Below, piece by piece: positions 7,880 through 16,179 of a stretch of 64,000 nucleotides of DNA (positions are counted from its first letter, which is position 1; every line of letters begins with the position of its first letter). The notes below the pieces were generated by a model that was not told where the DNA came from, made no database searches, and was given only the letters and a program-made list of their open reading frames with translations. The position numbers and the translations under genes are program-made. The stretch comes from Sphingomonadales bacterium. GTDB lineage: Bacteria > Pseudomonadota > Alphaproteobacteria > Sphingomonadales > Sphingomonadaceae. The DNA lies in assembly GCA_027488785.1 (NCBI GenBank), contig JAIYAY010000011.1, positions 24,679 through 88,678 of the forward strand, given 5' to 3'.

Positions 7880-9082
7880 CTATTTAGCGCGCGGCAATGC
7901 TTCTGCATCGACCGCCGCTTGAACAGCTTTGTAAAAGGCCTCCCGTTGCATACCGACCGTATTGGGGTCCGTTGCCTTTGGCCAATTGCTGTTAGACGCG
8001 ATTACGAGGTTACGTTTGGGGTCAATGAAGATACCTTGCCCAAAAATACCTTGGGCTGCGTAACTGCCGTCGTCATAGGTCCACCATTGATAGCCATAGC
8101 CTTTACCCGGCATACCTATATCCGCTTGCTTGCTCGTTGCCGGCGCAATCCAGTTATCGGGCAAAATGCTTGCGCCATTGACCTTCGCTCCGCCGAGCAT
8201 GAACATGCCAAAACGCGCATAATCGCGCGTTGATGCCTGAATGCAGCAGCCGCTAATCTCGTGCCCGGTCGCGCCCAATAGCCAGCTTGCGTCCTGCTCC
8301 ATACCAAATGGTGCCCATATTTTTTCGGACAGATAGGCGGACAAAGTCTTCTTTGTGGCGGAACTGACCAACACGCCAATCAAATTGGTTTCGCCGGTTT
8401 TGTACACCCATTTTGTGCCAGCAGGCGCCTCACGCGGCAATTTGCGCATATAGCTGACGGTTACGTCCATGCCGTTTTCGGCCTTGTGCGCGTTGAATAA
8501 AGCAACGTCGGACTTGGGATCTTCATAATCCTCATTCCATTTGACGCCTGACGTCATCGTCAGCAATTGCGCGATGGTGACGTCGTCATAAGCAGATCCT
8601 TTAAGATCAGGGATATAGGCCGAAACCTTGTCATCGATGCTTTTGATATAGCCGTCCTTTATAGCCGCGCCGACCAAGGTAGATGTGAAAGATTTTGCGA
8701 CTGAAAAGCTGGTCCATTTGCCCTCTGGACCAAAATCGAGACCATATTTTTCCATCCGCACTTTGCCATCATGAATGATGACCAACCCTGCGGTGCGTTG
8801 CGCCTTCATATAAGCGTCTACATCCGTTGCGATTGTCAGCGGCGTACCCTTCGGCAAAGAATATACCGTGTCGCCTTTGGGAATGACATTGGCTTTGGCA
8901 AGGATAGGGATCCGGTCCATCGTGCGAAACGCGGCGTCGCGTTGCTCTACGCTCCAGAACAGCACGTTAGCGTCCGTCGGCAAGCTGGAGAGGAGCGCTT
9001 TCATATCCTTGTCCGCGCTGACCCAGAAACCGCCCGCTGCTGATGCCATGACCAGCAAAACCCCAAATATCCATTTTTTCAT
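7880..9082 (-). CDS. Secreted serine hydrolase of the beta-lactamase/NylB family
   Basis: A 400-residue penicillin-binding-protein-fold hydrolase with an N-terminal signal or anchor (hydrophobic FGVLLVMASAAGGFW). The catalytic SxxK is S127-V-A-K130 in SFSVAKSFTSTLV. A downstream Tyr lies in KWVYKTGETNLIG, and the C-terminal GYGYQWWTYDDG plus GIFGQGIFIDP are typical of 6-aminohexanoate-dimer-hydrolase-like and class-C-like esterases. It probably cleaves an ester or amide in the periplasm; the substrate cannot be told. True beta-lactamase activity is unlikely because NylB-type proteins are mostly esterases. The gene stands alone, divergent from the LemA operon. Confidence 0.8.
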   Translation of the reverse strand: MKKWIFGVLLVMASAAGGFWVSADKDMKALLSSLPTDANVLFWSVEQRDAAFRTMDRIPILAKANVIPKGDTVYSLPKGTPLTIATDVDAYMKAQRTAGLVIIHDGKVRMEKYGLDFGPEGKWTSFSVAKSFTSTLVGAAIKDGYIKSIDDKVSAYIPDLKGSAYDDVTIAQLLTMTSGVKWNEDYEDPKSDVALFNAHKAENGMDVTVSYMRKLPREAPAGTKWVYKTGETNLIGVLVSSATKKTLSAYLSEKIWAPFGMEQDASWLLGATGHEISGCCIQASTRDYARFGMFMLGGAKVNGASILPDNWIAPATSKQADIGMPGKGYGYQWWTYDDGSYAAQGIFGQGIFIDPKRNLVIASNSNWPKATDPNTVGMQREAFYKAVQAAVDAEALPRAK

Positions 9083-9242
9083 CCTGCTCCCCCAATTTAC
9101 CTTATGCCTTAAGTGACATGGGCATCAATGATGCCCCGCTGCTAAATCCAGCTTCGCAATACATCAGAAAATAGCGCCAAAGCGAAGCAATTTTATCATC
9201 GAACGGCGTTGTTAAATTTGATTGCTCAAACGACAGCAGTCA

Positions 9243-9271
9243 TTGCGAAAGACCAATGCGCGCCTTATGTA
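9243..9271 (+). promoter_or_regulatory. Candidate sigma-70-type promoter of the lemA-TPM operon
   Basis: TTGCGA (9243-9248) and TATGTA (9266-9271) are separated by 17 bases, about 65 bases upstream of the LemA start. The rest of the 253-bp divergent gap (9083-9335) shows only a GCCCC-TTAG-GGGGC hairpin just downstream, probably in the 5' leader. Confidence 0.35.
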
Positions 9272-9335
9272 TATAACACACGCCCCTTAGGGGGCTGGAT
9301 TTCTGGGCAATTTTCCAAGTGGAGGAACTCGTTAG

Positions 9336-9944
9336 ATGCGTAAAACTTATTTGAAATTTCTTCTGGTGCCCGTTGCTGCAGCCTCGTTAGCCGGATGCGG
9401 TATCAACAGTGTTCCAACGGCTGAGGAAAATGCCAAGGCAAAGTGGGCTGATGTGCAAGCCGCGTTTCAACAGCGCGCTAACCTCATTCCCAACCTCGCC
9501 AATATCGTCAAAGGCGCAGCCGCGCAGGAAAACAAGACCCTGACAGAAGTGATACAGGCGCGTGCGCAGGCCACATCGCCCAATATCCAGGTCAACCCTG
9601 AAGACTTAAACGACCCAGCAAAGATGGCGGCGTTTCAGAGGGCACAAAATCAATTGTCGGGCAGCTTGTCGCGCTTGCTGGTTTCGGTCGAGCAATATCC
9701 GCAATTAAAAAGCCAGGAAGGCTATTTGAAATTGCAGGACCAGTTGGAAGGTCAGGAAAACCGGGTGCGCATTACGCTGCGCGATTATAATGAAGCCGTG
9801 CGTGAGTATAATACCACTATTCGCACATTCCCCGATATCATTGGCGCAAAGATCATCCACGGCGCAAAGCCGATGGTTCCGTATCAAGCCACAACACAAG
9901 GTGCCGAGACCGCACCAACGCTGGATATGGCACCCGCCACATAA
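9336..9944 (+). CDS. lemA: LemA family lipoprotein
   Basis: A 202-residue LemA-family protein. The N-terminus is a lipoprotein signal (VPVAAASLAGCG, Cys near residue 21). The LemA core follows, with the typical WADVQAAFQQRANLIPNL and long amphipathic helices ending in RVRITLRDYNEAVREYNTTI and FPDIIGAKI. The molecular function of LemA proteins is not established; they commonly sit beside TPM-domain proteins, as here. A strong GGAGGA precedes the ATG. The TPM gene begins about 20 bases after its stop, so these form one operon. Confidence 0.92.
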   Translation: MRKTYLKFLLVPVAAASLAGCGINSVPTAEENAKAKWADVQAAFQQRANLIPNLANIVKGAAAQENKTLTEVIQARAQATSPNIQVNPEDLNDPAKMAAFQRAQNQLSGSLSRLLVSVEQYPQLKSQEGYLKLQDQLEGQENRVRITLRDYNEAVREYNTTIRTFPDIIGAKIIHGAKPMVPYQATTQGAETAPTLDMAPAT

Positions 9945-9965
9945 AGCCCATTTGGGGAGTTGCAC

Positions 9966-10754
9966 ATGCATAAGGCCCTTGGCCTGCTGATTGCGCTGCT
10001 GCTGGTCTTTTCGGGCCAAGCAGCAGTTGCGCAGGATTTTCCGAAACTAACTGGTCGCGTGGTGGACCAAGCAGATCTGCTTGATCCGCAACAGGAAGCT
10101 GCGCTCACGGCCAAATTGGCCGGACTAGAAACCCGCACCCAGCGCCAATTGGTGGTGGCAACGCTGAACAGCCTCGAAGGCTATGAGATTTCCGATTATG
10201 GCTATCAACTTGGTCGGGAATGGGCATTGGGTCAGGATGGTAAGGGCGAGACCGAAAAGGACAATGGCGCAATCCTCATCATTGCCCCCAATGAACGCAA
10301 AATGCGGATTGAGGTGGGTTATGGCTTGGAACCCATTCTAACAGATGGCCTGTCCTCAACAATCATTCGCAACGACATCACGCCACGCTTTAGGGATGGC
10401 GATTTTGTTGGCGGCATCAATGCAGGCGTGGATCGTATTGTCACGCAACTCGAACTCCCCGCTGACGAGGCGGCGAAGATCGCAAGCGCGGCGCAGCAAC
10501 CCCGTGACCGCGATGAAGGCGGTCCACTGGGCGCGATTATCTTTGTGCTCTTCCTCATCTTTTTCGTATTTCTGCCGATGATCCGTTCCATGAATGGTGG
10601 CGGGCGCAAACATCGGCGCAGCGGCATGGGTCCAGTCATCATCTGGGGCGGCGGCGGTGGCTTCGGTGGCGGTGGCTTTGGTGGCGGCGGTTTTGGTGGA
10701 TTTGGTGGCGGAGGCGGCAGCTTCGGCGGCGGCGGTGCGTCGGGCGGTTGGTAG
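9966..10754 (+). CDS. TPM-domain (YgcG-like) membrane protein with Gly-rich tail
   Basis: About 262 residues: signal peptide (LGLLIALLLVFSGQAAVAQ), a TPM domain starting at LTGRVVDQADLLDP and including NGAILIIAPNERKMRIEVGY, one membrane helix (GAIIFVLFLIFFVFLPMI), then a Gly/Phe-rich tail of GGGGFGG-type repeats (DNA about 10645-10750). TPM domains have been linked to membrane-protein quality control and photosystem repair, and some have phosphatase activity; the role here is unknown. The ATG at 9966 is preferred over the upstream TTG at 9960 because GGGGAG at 9954-9959 is correctly spaced for it. It lies between lemA and a second TPM gene. Confidence 0.85.
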   Translation: MHKALGLLIALLLVFSGQAAVAQDFPKLTGRVVDQADLLDPQQEAALTAKLAGLETRTQRQLVVATLNSLEGYEISDYGYQLGREWALGQDGKGETEKDNGAILIIAPNERKMRIEVGYGLEPILTDGLSSTIIRNDITPRFRDGDFVGGINAGVDRIVTQLELPADEAAKIASAAQQPRDRDEGGPLGAIIFVLFLIFFVFLPMIRSMNGGGRKHRRSGMGPVIIWGGGGGFGGGGFGGGGFGGFGGGGGSFGGGGASGGW

Positions 10755-10765
10755 GATAAAGCGAT

Positions 10766-11455
10766 ATGACCATGTATAAAATCAGCCATATGACTGCCGC
10801 CGACCATGCCTTGGTGACAGCAGCGGTGGCCGACGCAGAGCAGCATACGAGCGGTGAAATCGTCACAATAGTGAACAACTTATCGGACCATTATGAAGAT
10901 GTCCGCATAGCCTGGGCTAGCGCCGTTGCGTTCATAGCCTTGACGACTTACGCGACCTTTCCAGACTTTTACATCGGTCTGATTAATGACCTATTGGGTG
11001 GATGGGGCCATGAATATACGACGGGTGAATATGCTGCATTACTGTTGACCGCAGTTGCACTGAAATGGATCGGCACATGGTTGATCCTGAAATGGATGCC
11101 CTTGCGTCTGGCGCTCACACCCAAAGCCATAAAACTGGCACGCGTCCGTAGCCGAGCGATCAGTCTGTTCAAAGTCGGAACCGAGTCCAAGACCTTAGGC
11201 CGGACAGGTATTTTATTGTATCTGTCGATGAAAGAGCATCGTGCGGAAATCGTCGCGGACGAAGCCATCGCATCCAAGGTTGCGCCGGAGGTTTGGGGTG
11301 ACGCAATGGTTGCCTTGCTCGACCAAGTGAAGGCTGGAAATCCCGGCGCTGGCGTTGCGGCAGCGGTAACGCAAATGGGCGTTGTTTTGGCCGAACATTT
11401 CCCCAAGGGCAGCGAAAATCCTAACGAGCTACCCGACAGGCTCATCGAGTTATGA
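10766..11455 (+). CDS. Second TPM-domain-like membrane protein
   Basis: A 229-residue protein. The opening MTAADHALVTAAVADAEQHTSGEIVTIV is the start of a TPM-like domain, here interrupted by two membrane helices (AWASAVAFIALTTYATF and AALLLTAVALKWIGTWLIL). The domain resumes at GILLYLSMKEHRAEIVADEA. Such split TPM proteins commonly follow a LemA/TPM pair. The gene overlaps the next one by four bases (ATGA), so translation is coupled. No enzymatic function can be assigned. Confidence 0.75.
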   Translation: MTMYKISHMTAADHALVTAAVADAEQHTSGEIVTIVNNLSDHYEDVRIAWASAVAFIALTTYATFPDFYIGLINDLLGGWGHEYTTGEYAALLLTAVALKWIGTWLILKWMPLRLALTPKAIKLARVRSRAISLFKVGTESKTLGRTGILLYLSMKEHRAEIVADEAIASKVAPEVWGDAMVALLDQVKAGNPGAGVAAAVTQMGVVLAEHFPKGSENPNELPDRLIEL

Positions 11456-11970
11456 TGGAACCAGACGAGGTGGAAACCGTGATGTGGCAAGGGCGCTTCA
11501 TCACGGCGAAGACGCGCGGAAAGTGGGAATATGTCAGCCGCGCACGCGGCATCAAGGCGGCGGTGATCCTTGCGATGGAGGATGATCATGTGCTGCTGGT
11601 CGAACAATATCGCGTTCCGCTTGGCGCGTATTGTATTGAGCTGCCTGCAGGCCTGATTGGCGACCATGAAGCGGGTGAAGACACATTAGTGTCCGCTGCC
11701 CGAGAGCTTGAGGAAGAAACCGGCTATCAAGCCGACCATCTGGAAATCGTGGGCGATTATTTCTCGTCACCCGGCATGGTCAGCGAAAGCTTCTCACTCG
11801 TCCGCGCCCGTGGTTTAACAAAAGTCAGCGAAGGCGGCGGCGTTGATGACGAAAATATCATCGTCCACCGCGTTGCCTTGGCAGACATGCCACATTTTGT
11901 TCAGGAAAAACGCGCCGAAGGTTGCGTTATAGACGTCAAGCTTCTGATGCTGCCCGGAATGATCGCTTAA
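11452..11970 (+). CDS. NUDIX hydrolase, ADP-ribose pyrophosphatase-like
   Basis: A 172-residue NUDIX enzyme that would hydrolyse a nucleoside diphosphate linked to another moiety; its resemblance to NudF/ADP-ribose pyrophosphatases is suggested by LVEQYRVPLGAYCIELPAG ahead of the box. The Nudix box is complete: G, five residues, E, seven residues, then RELEEETGY. The gene overlaps the upstream TPM gene by four bases. It is convergent with the NDUFS4-like gene and the two stop codons overlap by 3 bases. Confidence 0.88.
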   Translation: MMEPDEVETVMWQGRFITAKTRGKWEYVSRARGIKAAVILAMEDDHVLLVEQYRVPLGAYCIELPAGLIGDHEAGEDTLVSAARELEEETGYQADHLEIVGDYFSSPGMVSESFSLVRARGLTKVSEGGGVDDENIIVHRVALADMPHFVQEKRAEGCVIDVKLLMLPGMIA

Positions 11971-12242
11971 CGGAAATTATCCGCATAAGCCTGAAGCTTC
12001 AGCGTTTTAGGCGGCGTTGGAATAAAGGTCGCCGTTACCCCTTTTTTTTCCGCAAAAGCCCGCGCCGCCTCTAGGCTGGGGAAGGCCAATTGCACTTGCG
12101 ATTGCGTATCGCCTGAACCCGCCCAGCCCATAAGCGGGTCCGCTTTACGGGGTTCTGCTGGCACATATTCCAACACCCATTCGCGGCGCCCACTACCTGA
12201 CTGCATGGCATTTTTAGGGCGTTGAAAAATACGAGCGGACAT
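11967..12242 (-). CDS. NADH dehydrogenase accessory subunit, NDUFS4-like (ETC complex I conserved region)
   Basis: A 91-residue homologue of the 18-kDa accessory subunit of respiratory complex I, a family shared by mitochondria and alphaproteobacteria. Signatures are ARIFQRPKNAMQSG, WVLEYVPAEPRKADPLMGW and FPSLEAARAFAEKKG; the Trp-containing MGWAGSGDTQSQV segment is the family hallmark. The frame is open upstream to 12365, but the ATG at 12242 has CAGGAAA six bases upstream and gives the family N-terminus. The rest of the nuo operon is not in the window, which is usual for this orphan subunit. Confidence 0.85.
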   Translation of the reverse strand: MSARIFQRPKNAMQSGSGRREWVLEYVPAEPRKADPLMGWAGSGDTQSQVQLAFPSLEAARAFAEKKGVTATFIPTPPKTLKLQAYADNFR

Positions 12243-12298
12243 ATTGCGTTTCCTGACGGTTAATTCGGCATCGCCTTGCCCGAACAGCATCTGAGTCG

Positions 12299-14752
12299 TC
12301 AAGCGTTGCGGGGCGTATCGCGCACTTGTGTTTTTTTCGTCTTGAGGCTGGCGACGCTCTCCCACGGCGCGTCCGGCCAGTTATGTTTTGGGTAACGGCC
12401 GCGCATTTCTTTGGCGACATCACGCCAGCTTCCACGCCAAAATTCGGGCAGGTTGCGCGTGGTCTGGATAGGACGACCTGCTGGCGAGGTTAGGCTGAGA
12501 ACGAGCGGTATGCGCTCAACGCCCACCAATGGGTGCGAATCAAGGCCAAACAAAGCTTGGACGCGCAATTCCACCGTTGGGCCGGCTTCGGCTGCATAAT
12601 CAATATCATGTTCGGTTCCGGCGGGACTTTTGAAGGACGCAGGTGCAATTTGATCGATACGAGCCCGCACATCCCATCCCAGCAAATTGTCCAGCGCTTG
12701 GGCCAAACCCGATGGCGCAACGTCGCGCAAGCGGTTCACCTTCCCAAGCAAAGGCAAAAGCCATTGTTCTGCGCTTTGCGCCAAAGCATCGTCGCCGAGC
12801 GCGGCAATGCCGGCAAAGAGCGCACGTTCCCGAAGCGTGCGGGCTGAAACCGACCAAGGCAAAACATCGATCCCCATGTCTTGCACGGCGGCTAACAAAG
12901 CATTGGCAACGGCCTCTGGGTCAGGTTTTTCAACGCGTCCCTCGCTCAACACAATCGCACCAAGTCGTCGCTCGACCCGCGCCTCCACGCGGTCAGCATT
13001 TTTGTCGTAGGACAATATATCCTGACTGACTATGCGATGCGCAAATAGACCGATGACGTCCGGCTCGGTCAATGCCGCAGCCGACAATATCCGCGCCCCC
13101 GATGCCGCGCCTTGCACATCGGCAACCGCAAGCCACTCCTCACGCGCGAGCGGGGATGCCGCATCAAGCTGAAGCCCGCGCCCCATTGCGCTGATCCATT
13201 TCTCGCCCTTGAGGTCGCGACGTTTCGCAATACGTTCAGGAAATGCCGTGGCGATCAGACCGCCGACGCTCATAGGCGCCCGCGTGCCTTTCCCGTCACA
13301 AAGTCGCGCAATCCGTTGCGCTAGCTTGCGTGCGGCTTCTGCCTTTGGACTATGGTCGCGCGTGAAGCGATCAAAGCGTGCGTCAATGTCCTCACTTTGT
13401 CCGCCCAAGCCGCGCTCTTGCAGCAGAACCGCCATCATCGCTGCGTCCTCCGCTTGCCCATTATGGGCCGCGGTCGCGACCATATGCGCAAGGTTCGGCG
13501 GTAAAGGCAGGTTGGCAAGCGTCGTTCCGTGCGCCGTAATCCGTCCCTGCGCGTCCAATGCTTCCAACGACATCAACAACTTATGTGCTTGCTGAACCGC
13601 GGCGGCAGGCGGAGGATCAAGCCAACGGAGCTTCGCAGGGTCGTTCTCGCCCCAACGCGCGCAATCGAGCAATAGAGGCGCAAGATCGCTCTCAAGAATC
13701 TCGGGCGGGTCGAACGGCGGCAGGCCCCCGTTACCCGCTTCCTCCCACAATCGATAGGCTATCCCCGCCTGTTGCCGCGCAGCGCGCCCAGCGCGCTGCG
13801 TTGCGGCAGACAGGCTAGCGCGCTCTGTGACCAACCGCGTGACGCCAGCCGCTTGGTCAAAGCGCGCTCGCCGTGCAAGGCCACTGTCGACAACGACACG
13901 CACCCCGTCAATGGTTAGACTGGTCTCCGCAATGTTTGTGGCAAAAATGACCTTGCGGCGGCCTTGGGCATCAGGGCGGACCGCAAGCCGCTGTACCGCT
14001 GGGTCAATCTGTCCATGTAGCTTATGCACGACGATACCCGCGCCGCAATCGCCCAAAGCGTCATAGGCACGGTCAATCTCACGCACGCCGGGCAGGAATG
14101 CCAATATATCGCCCGGCTGCTCCGACAGCGCCTGACGCAATATGCGCACCATGTCCGTCTCAATCGGTAGCTCGGTCCTGCGGCCGACATAAAGATATTC
14201 CAAAGGCCATCTTTTACCTTCGCTTTCCAGTACAGGCGCGCTGTCCATCAATGTTGAGAAACGCGCCCCATCCAAAGTCGCCGACATTGCCAGCAAGCGC
14301 AGATCAGGGCGGAAGGCGGCTTGCGCCTCTAATGCCAGCGCAAGGCCGAAATCGCTATCGATGCTGCGTTCGTGGACTTCATCAAACAACACAGCCGATA
14401 CGCCTGACAGCTCAGGATCATTGATAATCCGATTACGGAAAATGCCCTCTGTCATCACCAATATGCGGGTATCTGGGCCATGCTTGCTATCCAGCCGTGT
14501 CGCGTAACCAACGCGTCCGCCAACCGCTTCGTCCAAATTTTCGGCAATACGTTCCGCAGCCATGCGCGCGGCTAAGCGGCGCGGTGACAGCAACAGGATC
14601 TGACCATTACAATAAGGCTCATTCAGCAAGGCAGGCGCAACCATCGTGGTTTTGCCTGCGCCCGGTGGGGCAATAAGAACAGCATTAGGCGCCGCCCGTA
14701 AAGATGCCAGCAAATCGGGCATAACCGCCATGACGGGCAATGCTTCGGTCAT
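12299..14752 (-). CDS. hrpB: ATP-dependent helicase HrpB (DEAH-box)
   Basis: An 817-residue DEAH-type RNA-helicase-like protein, standard length for HrpB. Motif I is PPGAGKTTM, motif II DEVHERS, motif III AMSATLDG, and motif VI is in the TQRAGRAARQQAG region. The C-terminal half has the HrpB-specific domain ending near EFWRGSWRDVAKEMRGRYPKHNWPDAPW. The cellular RNA target of HrpB is unknown. The frame extends to a TTG at 14785 that overlaps the upstream stop, but the ATG at 14752 gives the normal N-terminus (MTEALPVMAVMPDLL) and is preferred. It lies directly downstream of the polyprenyl synthase gene. Confidence 0.9.
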   Translation of the reverse strand: MTEALPVMAVMPDLLASLRAAPNAVLIAPPGAGKTTMVAPALLNEPYCNGQILLLSPRRLAARMAAERIAENLDEAVGGRVGYATRLDSKHGPDTRILVMTEGIFRNRIINDPELSGVSAVLFDEVHERSIDSDFGLALALEAQAAFRPDLRLLAMSATLDGARFSTLMDSAPVLESEGKRWPLEYLYVGRRTELPIETDMVRILRQALSEQPGDILAFLPGVREIDRAYDALGDCGAGIVVHKLHGQIDPAVQRLAVRPDAQGRRKVIFATNIAETSLTIDGVRVVVDSGLARRARFDQAAGVTRLVTERASLSAATQRAGRAARQQAGIAYRLWEEAGNGGLPPFDPPEILESDLAPLLLDCARWGENDPAKLRWLDPPPAAAVQQAHKLLMSLEALDAQGRITAHGTTLANLPLPPNLAHMVATAAHNGQAEDAAMMAVLLQERGLGGQSEDIDARFDRFTRDHSPKAEAARKLAQRIARLCDGKGTRAPMSVGGLIATAFPERIAKRRDLKGEKWISAMGRGLQLDAASPLAREEWLAVADVQGAASGARILSAAALTEPDVIGLFAHRIVSQDILSYDKNADRVEARVERRLGAIVLSEGRVEKPDPEAVANALLAAVQDMGIDVLPWSVSARTLRERALFAGIAALGDDALAQSAEQWLLPLLGKVNRLRDVAPSGLAQALDNLLGWDVRARIDQIAPASFKSPAGTEHDIDYAAEAGPTVELRVQALFGLDSHPLVGVERIPLVLSLTSPAGRPIQTTRNLPEFWRGSWRDVAKEMRGRYPKHNWPDAPWESVASLKTKKTQVRDTPRNA

Positions 14753-14781
14753 GTTCAGCGCGGACGGCACCGCTGAGTCCG

Positions 14782-15795
14782 TCAATATGCGCGGGCTATT
14801 GCGAATTCCACTGCCTCAGTCAGCGCAGATTTGGCTTCGCCTGCTGGGAAATGCGCAATCGCATCAATCGCGCGCTGACCATAATGCCGTGCCCGATCCA
14901 AGGTATCGTCAATAGCACGATGCGCACGCAACAATGTGCAGGCATGCGCCAAATCGGCATCGCTCACCCGGTTGCCAAGCATCGCATTGCGCCAAAATTT
15001 CTGTTCTTCGGAATTGCCGCGGCAATGCGCGAGGATGACAGGCAGCGTAACCTTGCCATCACGGAAATCGTCGCCGCTGTCCTTGCCCATAATCGCGCCA
15101 TCGGAGACATAGTCGATGGCATCATCCACCAGCTGAAACGCAATGCCAAGATTGCGGCCATATGCATCCAGCGCCATTTCCTGCGCATCACCGCTTTCGG
15201 CGACAACAGCGGATATCCGGCACGCGGCAGCAAATAATGCCGCCGTTTTCGAGCCAATGATATCGAGATATTTTTCTTCTGTTGTCGAAATCTGCCGCTG
15301 TGCGGTCAATTGGTTGACTTCGCCCTCTGCGATAACCGCCGATGCGTTGGACAGGATTTTAAGAACCTTAAGCGAACCATCCTCGACCATCAGCTCAAAC
15401 GACCGACTGAACAGAAAATCGCCGACGAGCACAGCTGCTGGGTTCCCGAAGATCAGGTTCGCAGCGGTCTTGCCACGTCGCATATCACTGCCGTCGACAA
15501 CATCATCATGCAGCAAGGTTGCGGTGTGAATAAACTCTACGGCGGCGGCCAGTTTATGGTGACGTTCGCCAGGATAATCCAGCAACCGCGCGCAGGCCAA
15601 AGTGAGCATCGGCCGCATCCGTTTGCCACCGCCAGCAATCAAATGACCAGCCAGTTCGGGAATAAGAGGAATTTCGGACTGCATACGATCCAGAATGACC
15701 GCATTGACCTTATTCATACCCGGCGCGACCAATTTTAAGATTGGATCGAGAGAGGGCGCTTGATGTCCGCCGATTTTGTGAATAGTTGCCGTCAT
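14782..15795 (-). CDS. ispB: Polyprenyl diphosphate synthase (octaprenyl/decaprenyl type)
   Basis: A 337-residue trans-isoprenyl diphosphate synthase that builds the ubiquinone side chain. The first Asp-rich motif is LLHDDVVDGSDMRRG and the second is LVDDAIDYVSD. The segment AGGGKRMRPML binds the isopentenyl diphosphate pyrophosphate. Length and motif spacing match long-chain (C40-C50) enzymes rather than FPP synthases. Chain length cannot be read reliably; sphingomonads typically make Q-10. It is divergent from the chorismate mutase gene across about 90 bp. Confidence 0.92.
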   Translation of the reverse strand: MTATIHKIGGHQAPSLDPILKLVAPGMNKVNAVILDRMQSEIPLIPELAGHLIAGGGKRMRPMLTLACARLLDYPGERHHKLAAAVEFIHTATLLHDDVVDGSDMRRGKTAANLIFGNPAAVLVGDFLFSRSFELMVEDGSLKVLKILSNASAVIAEGEVNQLTAQRQISTTEEKYLDIIGSKTAALFAAACRISAVVAESGDAQEMALDAYGRNLGIAFQLVDDAIDYVSDGAIMGKDSGDDFRDGKVTLPVILAHCRGNSEEQKFWRNAMLGNRVSDADLAHACTLLRAHRAIDDTLDRARHYGQRAIDAIAHFPAGEAKSALTEAVEFAIARAY

Positions 15796-15882
15796 AATTT
15801 GATCGCTGTGACGCGCGCAGCGTGGATAGGCAAGTGCAAATGGCGTATTTACCCTTGTCCGTTACGCTCAATATCGGCACAG

Positions 15883-16179
15883 ATGGCATCAATGAACGAC
15901 GCAGACACTCTCGCCCACTATCGCGACAGCATCGATAACATTGATGCTGCGCTGGTTTTCATGCTCGCCGAACGGTTCAAGATAACACAGGCGGTAGGCG
16001 AGTTTAAAGCGAAGTCATCACTGCCACCCGCAGACCCAGCACGCGAAGAACAGCAGATACAACGGCTTCGGCAATTAGCACGCGATGCCAAGCTTGACCC
16101 TGATTTCACAGAGAAATTCCTGCGCTTCATCATTGATGAAGTCATTCGCCACCATCAGCAAATCCGCGACGGCAATTAA
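15883..16179 (+). CDS. Chorismate mutase (AroQ class II)
   Basis: A roughly 98-residue all-helical chorismate mutase, which converts chorismate to prephenate for phenylalanine and tyrosine synthesis. Family features are YRDSIDNIDAALVFMLAERF (helix 1, with the active-site Arg of the AER segment), ITQAVGEFKAKSSLPPADPA (helix 1/2 turn with Lys) and FIIDEVIRHHQQIRDGN. The ATG at 15883 or the one at 15892 are both possible, and neither has a clear ribosome-binding site. Upstream ORF codons reach into the divergent promoter region and are unlikely to be coding. It is a monofunctional enzyme with no fused dehydratase, and its stop overlaps that of the convergent histidine kinase. Confidence 0.85.
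   Translation: MASMNDADTLAHYRDSIDNIDAALVFMLAERFKITQAVGEFKAKSSLPPADPAREEQQIQRLRQLARDAKLDPDFTEKFLRFIIDEVIRHHQQIRDGN

Noticed and set aside
7880..9082. Beta-lactamase (antibiotic resistance) gene
   Set aside because: SxxK is present, but the C-terminal layout fits NylB-type esterases, which are not resistance enzymes as a rule.
10319..10846. 175-codon minus-strand frame rich in Pro
   Set aside because: It is the complement of the Gly-rich tail of the TPM-domain protein, whose sense frame is supported by domain content.
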